From NCBI GenBank assembly GCA_019247755.1, contig JAFBAM010000286.1, positions 1-6,727 of the forward strand: 6,727 nt of DNA, in the 5' to 3' direction. Made by a program: the position numbers and the translations under genes. Positions within the stretch are counted from its first letter, which is position 1; every line of letters begins with the position of its first letter. Below are positions 1 through 4,987 of this stretch, piece by piece. Origin of the DNA: Sphingomonas sp. GTDB lineage: Bacteria > Pseudomonadota > Alphaproteobacteria > Sphingomonadales > Sphingomonadaceae. The notes below the pieces were generated by a model, which did not search any database, was not told where the DNA came from, and was given only the letters and a program-made list of their open reading frames with translations.

Positions 1-2
1 GC

Positions 3-47
3 AACAATGGTTCGGCGCTGGAACGGTTCCGTCAGGCAGTGACGTGA
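3..47 (+). CDS. Possible 3' tail of a plus-strand gene entering from the left edge
   Basis: The frame beginning at base 3 reads NNGSALERFRQAVT and then stops at TGA (45-47). The amphipathic ending ALERFRQAV looks like a natural protein C-terminus. If real, the gene converges on the TauE-family gene and overlaps its 3' end by about 16 bp (32-47). Only 14 codons are visible, so this rests on the look of the peptide and no function can be given. The other two plus-strand frames at the edge look less protein-like: one stops at 40-42, the other runs on antisense to the transporter gene. Confidence 0.3.
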   Translation, partial: NNGSALERFRQAVT

Positions 48-925
48 GCGGTTGCGTCTTCGGCGTGATGCTCGCGACGCCCCTGAATCGCGGCGCGCAG
101 CATGATTGCGGCGGCGTAGAGGACGACCACCAATACGAGCCAGCGAAGGACCTCCAACGGCATGGTGACGACCAGATAGGCGGCAACGAACACTGCAGGA
201 ATGCTGCCGATTGTCAGCCCGATCACCACTCGAAGGTCGAGGTTGCCGGTCTTGATATGCCGGATCCCTGCGCTCGAGCCCATCAACGCAGCGGCGCCAG
301 CCATGATTGGGAAGCATAGCCGCGGATCCATGCCCATCAGGCTAAGGACGACGAGCGTCGGGGCGTAATTGCCAACGCCATAATTCAGCAGGATTCCGAA
401 GATGAAATTGGCCGCGATCGCAAGGATCGTGAGGCTGATCGGCAATGCGGACGCGGTTCCGCCCCCCGGGAAAATGTGAAGATTGGTCATGCCGTAGGCG
501 AGGGCAGCGAGCAGGAGGCCCGTCGCGACGATGAGCTGGACGATCCAGACCCGAGTCCGATGGACGAGCGGCGCGCCGATCATCCCGCCGACCGTGCACG
601 CGAGGACGCAGCCCGTGAGCAGGATCGGGTCGACCTTCACGCCGAGCTGGAAGAGGAAAATGATCGACTCCAGCACGGCCGGCACGGTGAGCCCGACCAG
701 GATGGTGGGAGGAATGAGTCGGTCGGCAGTCAGTTGCCGGAACTTCAACCAGGCCGTGGTCGGCGCAAAGCTACCGATGCCGAGCGTGTCGAAGAAGCTG
801 ACCACCGCACCTAGGGCGACCGTCTCGACTGTAGGTCCTGCCCTCTTCGTGACTGCAGCTTTGATAAGTACGATCGAGAAGATCAGGGTCGCAAGGACAA
901 TCGGCACCAGAAGCGCGACAAGCAT
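32..925 (-). CDS. TauE/SafE-family membrane transporter (putative sulfite/organosulfonate exporter type)
   Basis: This 297-residue, very hydrophobic protein has about eight membrane segments and a short charged cytoplasmic tail (QGRREHHAEDATAHVTA). The two-fold repeat expected of the TauE/SafE (DUF81) family is visible directly: G-I-G-S-F-A-P-T at residues 49-56 in the first half is matched by G-V-G-N-Y-A-P-T at 183-190 in the second. The family moves small anions such as sulfite, sulfoacetate or other organosulfur compounds across the inner membrane, but its substrates are poorly known and none can be assigned here. The ATG at 925 was chosen because GGGGGAG lies 7 nt upstream and the hydrophobic N-terminus MLVALLVPIVLATLIF follows at once. 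The open frame extends upstream to 1039, but that stretch is arginine-rich and lacks the family look. The gene is divergent from glnA. No sulfur-metabolism gene is seen nearby. Confidence 0.87.
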   Translation of the reverse strand: MLVALLVPIVLATLIFSIVLIKAAVTKRAGPTVETVALGAVVSFFDTLGIGSFAPTTAWLKFRQLTADRLIPPTILVGLTVPAVLESIIFLFQLGVKVDPILLTGCVLACTVGGMIGAPLVHRTRVWIVQLIVATGLLLAALAYGMTNLHIFPGGGTASALPISLTILAIAANFIFGILLNYGVGNYAPTLVVLSLMGMDPRLCFPIMAGAAALMGSSAGIRHIKTGNLDLRVVIGLTIGSIPAVFVAAYLVVTMPLEVLRWLVLVVVLYAAAIMLRAAIQGRREHHAEDATAHVTA

Positions 926-956
926 CTTGTTTCTCCCCCGTTGCCGGCAAGATGCT
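921..956 (-). promoter_or_regulatory. Inverted repeat able to sequester the TauE-family start codon
   Basis: Read on the minus strand, AGCATCTTG (956-948) and CAAGATGCT (929-921) are perfect 9 bp complements separated by an 18 nt loop. The downstream arm contains the start codon ATG (925-923), and the loop carries the SD (939-933). If the transcript starts upstream of 956, the mRNA could fold so that the start codon is paired while the SD stays open. The pairing is seen in the sequence; a regulatory role is inference. A 10 bp palindrome, TTGCCGGCAA (941-950), overlaps the upstream arm and could be a competing fold or an operator. Confidence 0.45.
933..939 (-). promoter_or_regulatory. Shine-Dalgarno of the TauE-family gene, in the loop of a start-codon hairpin
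   Basis: On the minus strand GGGGGAG is followed by a 7 nt spacer AAACAAG and then ATG (925-923). This fixes the start. The same SD sits in the single-stranded loop of the inverted repeat at 921-929/948-956. Confidence 0.8.
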
Positions 957-1074
957 AGCGGATCAGCCGCCGCGCACAACCGCGACGCCGAGCGGTGAAA
1001 TATTCGCTGCCCCCCTGACTTACGTCCCTGCCTCGGCAATCTGTGACTCCCAAGCTCGAATCGCGCCGTCGTCG

Positions 1075-1092
1075 CCCGGTCTTCCGGGACCG
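1075..1092 (+). promoter_or_regulatory. Small hairpin in the glnA upstream region
   Basis: CCCGG (1075-1079) pairs with CCGGG (1084-1088) across a 4 nt loop. An alternative pairing is CGGTC (1077-1081) with GACCG (1088-1092). The two folds exclude each other. It lies about 46 to 63 bases upstream of the glnA start. Whether it is transcribed depends on the glnA promoter, which I could not place. Confidence 0.3.
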
Positions 1093-1100
1093 CTGCATTT

Positions 1101-1123
1101 GTTCGGGCGTACGAACCTTTTTT
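1101..1123 (+). promoter_or_regulatory. Inverted repeat plus T-run just upstream of the glnA ribosome binding site
   Basis: GTTCG (1101-1105) and CGAAC (1112-1116) form a 5 bp stem with a 6 nt loop. One C and then six T (1118-1123) follow. The layout resembles a weak intrinsic terminator or attenuator, and the T-run ends 4 nt before the SD GAGG (1128-1131). The same bases (GTTC-N8-GAAC) could instead be a dyad operator. The short stem argues against strong termination. Confidence 0.35.
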
Positions 1124-1127
1124 GAGC

Positions 1128-1131
1128 GAGG
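1128..1131 (+). promoter_or_regulatory. Shine-Dalgarno of glnA
   Basis: GAGG, continuing as GAGGG, lies 6 nt before the ATG at 1138 and supports that start. No convincing -35/-10 pair and no -24/-12 sigma-54 element (TGGCAC-N5-TTGC type) was recognised by eye between 926 and 1137. Confidence 0.75.
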
Positions 1132-1137
1132 GCTAAA

Positions 1138-2550
1138 ATGGCGAGCAGTGCGGACAAGATCCTGTCGCGGATCAAGGACGAGGAGATCGACTGGGTCGAC
1201 CTCCGCTTCACCGACCCCAAGGGCAAGTGGCAGCACCTGACGATGTGCTCCAACGTCATCGACGAGGATGCGCTGACCGACGGGCTGATGTTCGACGGCT
1301 CGTCCATCGCCGGATGGAAGGCGATCAACGAGTCCGACATGATCCTGAAGCCGGATCTCGATGCGGCTTATGTCGATCCGTTCAGCGCGACGCCGATGAT
1401 GGTGCTGTTCTGCAACGTCGTTGAGCCGTCGACCGGAGAGCTCTACGGCCGCGACCCCCGCTCTACCGCCAACCGCGCCGAAGCCTATCTCAAGCAGACC
1501 GGTATCGGCGACACGATCTTCGTCGGCCCGGAAGCCGAATTCTTCATGTTCGACGACGTTCGCTTCGAGGACGGATACAGCGCTAGCGGCTACCGCATCG
1601 ACGATATCGAGCTCCCGACCAACACCGGCCGCGAGTATGAAGGCGGGAACCTGGCGCACCGTCCGCGCGAGAAGGGTGGCTATTTTCCTGTCGCTCCGGT
1701 CGACAGCGCCATGGACATCCGCGGCGAGATGGTCGCGACGATGCTCGAGATGGGCCTGCCAATGGACAAGCACCATCACGAGGTTGCCGCTTCGCAGCAT
1801 GAGCTCGGTCTGACCTACGGCGGCCTGGTCGAGACCGCCGACCGGATGCAGATCTACAAATATGTCGTGCACATGGTAGCCCATGCCTACGGCAAGACCG
1901 CGACCTTCATGCCGAAGCCGATCGCCAAGGATAATGGCAGCGGCATGCATACCCACATGTCGATCTGGAAGGGTGGCAAGCCGCTCTTTGCCGGAAATGG
2001 CTATGCGGGCCTCAGCGAGACCGCGCTCTACTTCATCGGCGGCGTCATAAAGCACGCTCGCGCGCTGAACGCATTCACCAACCCGACGACCAACAGTTAC
2101 AAGCGACTCGTCCCGGGCTTCGAGGCGCCGGTACTGCTGGCATATTCCAGCCGCAACCGCTCCGCCTCCTGCCGAATCCCTTACGGAGCCGGCGAGAAGG
2201 CGAAGCGAGTCGAGTTCCGCTTCCCGGATGCGCTGGCGAACCCGTATCTCGCTTATTCGGCACTGCTGATGGCGGGCCTCGACGGCATTCAGAACCGCAT
2301 CCATCCCGGCGACCCGATGGACAAGAACCTCTACGACCTCCCGCCGCAGGAACTGGTCAACGTCCCGACCGTCTGTGGGTCGCTTCGTGAGGCTTTGGTC
2401 AATCTCCAGCAGGACCGCGCCTTCCTTACCCGTGGCGACGTGTTCAGCGAGGACCAGATCGACGCTTACATCGAGCTCAAGTGGGAGGAAGTCATGCGTT
2501 GGGAAACGACACCTTCCCCTGTTGAATTCGATATGTATTATTCTTCGTAA
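1138..2550 (+). CDS. glnA: Glutamine synthetase, type I (GSI-beta)
   Basis: GlnA condenses glutamate and ammonium to glutamine with ATP and acts as a cytoplasmic dodecamer. The protein is 470 residues, full length for bacterial GSI (about 470). The beta-grasp N-domain carries the catalytic Asp loop DGSS (Asp53). Predicted metal and substrate residues are in place: Glu132 and Glu134 in PEAEF, Glu215 after KHHH, Glu222, His271 in NGSGMHTHMS, flap Glu329 in PGFEAP, and Glu359 and Arg361 in VEFRFPD. They match Salmonella numbering with an offset of +2 to +3. Tyr399 in KNLYDLPP is the adenylylation site, so activity should be tuned by GlnE under PII control. Many alphaproteobacteria carry glnB directly upstream, but here the neighbour is a divergent transporter gene. 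A hairpin follows the stop codon directly. Confidence 0.98.
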   Translation: MASSADKILSRIKDEEIDWVDLRFTDPKGKWQHLTMCSNVIDEDALTDGLMFDGSSIAGWKAINESDMILKPDLDAAYVDPFSATPMMVLFCNVVEPSTGELYGRDPRSTANRAEAYLKQTGIGDTIFVGPEAEFFMFDDVRFEDGYSASGYRIDDIELPTNTGREYEGGNLAHRPREKGGYFPVAPVDSAMDIRGEMVATMLEMGLPMDKHHHEVAASQHELGLTYGGLVETADRMQIYKYVVHMVAHAYGKTATFMPKPIAKDNGSGMHTHMSIWKGGKPLFAGNGYAGLSETALYFIGGVIKHARALNAFTNPTTNSYKRLVPGFEAPVLLAYSSRNRSASCRIPYGAGEKAKRVEFRFPDALANPYLAYSALLMAGLDGIQNRIHPGDPMDKNLYDLPPQELVNVPTVCGSLREALVNLQQDRAFLTRGDVFSEDQIDAYIELKWEEVMRWETTPSPVEFDMYYSS

Positions 2551-2572
2551 AAAGGCGCTAAACTACGCCTTT
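2551..2572. terminator. Probable terminator hairpin directly after glnA
   Basis: AAAGGCG (2551-2557) pairs perfectly with CGCCTTT (2566-2572) across an 8 nt loop, and the stem starts on the base after the glnA TAA. On the plus strand the U-tract is only TTT followed by CGGG. On the minus strand the stem is followed by further T (CGCC then five T then ACG), so it would work better against transcripts coming from the right. It is best read as a bidirectional terminator. The pairing is seen; its strength is inferred. Confidence 0.6.
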
Positions 2573-2578
2573 CGGGAC

Positions 2579-2622
2579 GCCGATGGGGGGAACCCTCCCA
2601 CCTTCCCTTTCCTCCCATCGGC
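2579..2622 (+). repeat. Long stem-loop between glnA and the PilZ gene, with overlapping minus-strand G-quadruplex motif
   Basis: GCCGATGGGGGG (2579-2590) pairs with CCTCCCATCGGC (2611-2622), giving 12 bp with one G-U pair and a 20 nt pyrimidine-rich loop. No T-run follows, so it is not a standard terminator. The plus strand also carries CCC runs at 2593-2595, 2597-2599, 2605-2607 and 2614-2616, spaced by 1, 5 and 6 nt. The minus strand therefore fits the four-tract G3-N(1-7) quadruplex pattern. The hairpin and quadruplex share bases and would compete. It could be the 3' end of glnA RNA or the leader of the next gene. Confidence 0.55.
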
Positions 2623-2685
2623 ATCACTCCACATCACAGTGCACGATTCCGTAACCAAGCGGGGGCTATCAAAGCGCACCCGCGG

Positions 2686-2693
2686 GGAGGGAG
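2686..2693 (+). promoter_or_regulatory. Shine-Dalgarno of the PilZ-domain gene
   Basis: GGAGGGAG lies 9 nt before the ATG at 2703 (12 nt if the first GGAGG is the paired part). It is enclosed by GCGCAC (2674-2679) and GTGCGT (2693-2698), a possible 5 to 6 bp stem with the purine-rich segment in the loop. No reliable promoter could be picked out between 2623 and 2685. Confidence 0.6.
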
Positions 2694-2702
2694 TGCGTAC
2701 GG

Positions 2703-3602
2703 ATGAATATCAGGGCCCAGATCTACGGCGGCGTGCAGCCGGCCGAAGAGCCCCTACTGCCGACCAAGAGGCCCAAGGGCGCGAAGGCGGCCGAACTCGA
2801 CAGCATCAAGGTCCCGCGCGAGTCCCGTCAGCGCAGCAACAGCCGCGGTGAAGACCGCCATCGCCTGAGCGGCGAAAGCGCTCGCGTCACGTACGACGGC
2901 CGCAATTATGAGGTCGAGCTGATTAACTTGTCAGGCGGCGGCGCGATGATCGCCGGCAGGCTGCGCCCGCTGATGTGGGATCACGTCAACCTGCACCTTG
3001 GCGCGCACGGCGACATCGAATGTGCGGTCCGCTGGCTTCGCGAAGGTCGCATCGGCCTCGAATTCGCGCATGAGACCCAGCTTGGCTGGCCGTCGGACCA
3101 GGTCGCGATCGTTCTTCGTCACGTGATCGAGCGGACCTTCCCGCACATTGCGTTCTCCGAGCCTGAGCGTGCGCCGCCGCCGCAGCCTACTGAGGCACGC
3201 GACGACGAAGGGCGCGCTGCGTCGCGTCACCCCCTGATCTGGAACGGTCTGCTCCATCACGATTACCAGAGCAGCGACGTCCGGATCCGCAACATCTCCG
3301 AGACCGGCGCGATGATCGAAACCAGAGAGAAGGTCCGCGTTGGCACCGAGCCCTTGCTCGAGCTGACCGAAGCCGTTTCGCTTTCGGCAACAGTTGAATG
3401 GGCCGTAGGGGACCAGGTCGGCCTTCGATTCCACACGCCCTTCGATTTGCAGATTCTCAAGGAGACCCGGCCGTCGGTTGCCCCCGTCAACTGGACTCCG
3501 CCGAGCTATCTCGACCCCTATGCCAAGGGCGATGAAGACCATTGGCGCCGGCTTTCCATTTCCGAGCTCCGGCAGGAATTGGAGGGCTTCCTCAAGCGCT
3601 AA
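2703..3602 (+). CDS. Tandem PilZ-domain protein, predicted cyclic-di-GMP receptor
   Basis: This soluble 299-residue protein has no signal peptide or membrane segment. A basic, flexible N-terminus (about 1-45) leads into a first PilZ domain (about 48-122). That domain shows the c-di-GMP signature R-x3-R (Arg48, Arg52), then N-L-S-G-G-G (Asn75, Ser77, Gly80), and ends in CAVRWLREGRIGLEF. A Pro-rich linker (about 153-172) leads to a second PilZ-like domain (about 175-245) with N-I-S-E-T-G (Asn197, Ser199, Gly202) and ATVEWAVGDQVGLRF, but with no recognisable R-x3-R. The C-terminus (about 265-299) is helical and charged. PilZ domains usually bind c-di-GMP and pass the signal to motility, polysaccharide or gene-expression targets. 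No diguanylate cyclase, flagellar or cellulose gene is in view, so the output is unknown. The ATG is supported by a purine-rich SD. Confidence 0.9.
   Translation: MNIRAQIYGGVQPAEEPLLPTKRPKGAKAAELDSIKVPRESRQRSNSRGEDRHRLSGESARVTYDGRNYEVELINLSGGGAMIAGRLRPLMWDHVNLHLGAHGDIECAVRWLREGRIGLEFAHETQLGWPSDQVAIVLRHVIERTFPHIAFSEPERAPPPQPTEARDDEGRAASRHPLIWNGLLHHDYQSSDVRIRNISETGAMIETREKVRVGTEPLLELTEAVSLSATVEWAVGDQVGLRFHTPFDLQILKETRPSVAPVNWTPPSYLDPYAKGDEDHWRRLSISELRQELEGFLKR
3599..3602. other. Overlapping stop codons of two convergent genes
   Basis: The plus-strand TAA of the PilZ-domain gene (3600-3602) and the minus-strand TAG of the GT-C-like gene (3601-3599) share bases. The genes thus overlap by 4 bp, and no non-coding space remains for a terminator between them. 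Confidence 0.9.
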
Positions 3603-4987
3603 CCGCCGGAGCGGATGTAGATCACGCCGACGCTGTCGCGACGGTACAGCCGCCACTGAGGCGACTTTTCAAGCAATGGGACCAGGCCGTTGCTATTCGC
3701 AACAATGACCCAGCGAATGCCCCAACGTCTCACCACGTTCTCAAACGCACCCCCATCACCTCTGACGATACGGTAATAGCCGAGCACCAGCTCATCGCCG
3801 TACATGTCGCCGCGCCCGTCGATGTAGGGACGGATACCCGAGAGAATCAGGGGGCCGCCCATCGAATAGCCGTTGAGCACCGGCTGTGACCGAAGCTGCG
3901 GCGGGACTGCTGCGATGAGCTTCCACGGATTGGCGGCATTGTCGGGCGGCGTCAGCGGCATCACGGCCCGAACCAAAACCAGCAATACCGCGCCACCCGC
4001 GGCAATCCAGTTTAGCCTGGACTCGGGTGGTGACACCGCGCTTCGCGAAAAACCTTGCGGCAGGATCATAGCCGCGACGATCGCCAGCATCGCTTGGTGG
4101 CGCACCTGGAACAGAGCCAGGCACAGGAATGCCGCAAGCAGCAGCCAGCGCACCCAGTGCAGCCGCGGCCGCTTCCAGATGATCAGACCGGCGACGACCG
4201 CGAGTACAGCGAAAGAATAAGGCGTCGTCGCGGGGTTCGATGGTTTCCACTCATCGATAAGCGGCAGCATCTGAAGCTGCGTGAACCGCAGCGGGTGAAA
4301 CACGCCTTCCACGCCATTGCCGTTGATGAACGTTGCCGCGGCAGAAGCCAGACCGAACAACAGCCATTGGCGAAGGGCCTTCGGCTTGTCGGGCGATACA
4401 ACGAGCGCCTCGAGTGCAAATGCTGCGGCAATTGCGAGGCCGAACACGAAGCCGCCGTGAAGATTGGCCCAAATGCTCATCAGCAGCGCGGCGGCAAGCG
4501 GCGGAGCCCGATCCTGCTCGCGTGCCCGCATCATCAGCCAGATCCAGAAAGCGAGGAGAGGCCAGGTCAGCACGTGCGGCCGTGCCGACAGCATCGGGAT
4601 CAGGACCAAATCCATCGCGACGATCGGCAGCAATACCCACCGCACCCATCGACTGGTGTTCACGAAAACGACCGCGTGGAGGGCGATGAACGCGGCGGTG
4701 ACGAGGGCTGAGACGCCGCCATATCCGGCAAGCCGATAGGCCGAGGCGTACAGCAACTCCGACAGCCACTCGATCGGCACCCATGGCTTGCCCGCCCAGG
4801 TGAAAGAGAATGGATCGGTATGCGGGATTGCCCGGTGGTTGAGAATCCACTGGCCTGTCGCGATGTGCCAGCTAACGTCGCCGTCGCTGAAAATGGTCTG
4901 CGAGCTCGCGAGCACCGCAGGGATCAGCAGGATTGCGATGAACATCGGCAACACCGACGATCGGCGCTCAGCCACGGCCTCAGCCAT
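3599..4987 (-). CDS. Polytopic inner-membrane protein, GT-C glycosyltransferase-like, function unassigned
   Basis: This protein of 462 residues has about eleven predicted membrane segments (roughly 14 to 345) and a soluble C-terminal part (about 350-462). After the first segment an acidic outer loop reads S-D-G-D-V-S-W-H (Asp35, Asp37, His41), then G-Q-W-I-L, T-D-P-F-S (Asp58) and a Trp-rich stretch. Further polar motifs at membrane edges are R-P-H (136-138), N-L-H-G-G-F (175-180), N-G-N-G (222-225) and R-H-Q (296-298). This pattern, with acidic residues in the first periplasmic loop and a multi-pass fold, resembles GT-C enzymes (ArnT, PMT, STT3) that use polyprenyl-linked sugars. No specific family is recognised and catalysis is inferred. 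The ATG at 4987 overlaps the preceding TGA as TGATG, with GAGGAAG just upstream (4998-4992), so translation is probably coupled to the KgtP-like gene. Confidence 0.82.
   Translation of the reverse strand: MAEAVAERRSSVLPMFIAILLIPAVLASSQTIFSDGDVSWHIATGQWILNHRAIPHTDPFSFTWAGKPWVPIEWLSELLYASAYRLAGYGGVSALVTAAFIALHAVVFVNTSRWVRWVLLPIVAMDLVLIPMLSARPHVLTWPLLAFWIWLMMRAREQDRAPPLAAALLMSIWANLHGGFVFGLAIAAAFALEALVVSPDKPKALRQWLLFGLASAAATFINGNGVEGVFHPLRFTQLQMLPLIDEWKPSNPATTPYSFAVLAVVAGLIIWKRPRLHWVRWLLLAAFLCLALFQVRHQAMLAIVAAMILPQGFSRSAVSPPESRLNWIAAGGAVLLVLVRAVMPLTPPDNAANPWKLIAAVPPQLRSQPVLNGYSMGGPLILSGIRPYIDGRGDMYGDELVLGYYRIVRGDGGAFENVVRRWGIRWVIVANSNGLVPLLEKSPQWRLYRRDSVGVIYIRSGG

Noticed and set aside
20..30. 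GGAAC-G-GTTCC inverted repeat after the TauE-family stop, as a terminator
   Set aside because: A 1 nt loop cannot form a proper hairpin, and no T-run follows on the minus strand within the window.
941..950. Palindrome TTGCCGGCAA as a separate operator
   Set aside because: A 10 bp palindrome is not rare in GC-rich DNA, and it overlaps the start-codon hairpin. I kept it as a note there.
531..998. Plus-strand open frame opposite the TauE-family gene
   Set aside because: It is antisense to a family-recognised transporter. It has no SD-supported start and no recognisable domain.
926..1039. Upstream extension of the TauE-family reading frame
   Set aside because: The extra 38 residues are Arg-rich and polar, with no family resemblance. 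The ATG at 925 has a strong, well-spaced SD and begins the first membrane segment.
1102..1116. GTTC-N8-GAAC as an SOS (LexA) box
   Set aside because: The alphaproteobacterial LexA box is a direct repeat, GTTC-N7-GTTC. Here the second half is inverted and the spacing differs, and glnA is not an SOS gene.
926..1137. Sigma-54 (NtrC-type) promoter for glnA
   Set aside because: I looked for TGGCAC-N5-TTGC-like elements in the gap and found no acceptable match by eye. A profile scan could still find a weak one.
955..2304. Long (449-codon) open frame on the minus strand opposite glnA
   Set aside because: It lies almost wholly antisense to a clear, complete glnA. Its protein is Arg/Val/Ala/Gly-rich with no recognisable domain, as expected from the complement of GC-rich codons.
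2931..3656. Minus-strand open frame of 241 codons opposite the PilZ-domain gene
   Set aside because: It is antisense to a protein with clear PilZ motifs. Its product is Arg-rich and featureless, and it spans the convergent stop codons.
4055..4711. Plus-strand open frame of 218 codons inside the GT-C-like gene
   Set aside because: It is antisense to a clear membrane-protein gene. Its product is a low-complexity mix of Arg, Gln, His and Pro without domains.
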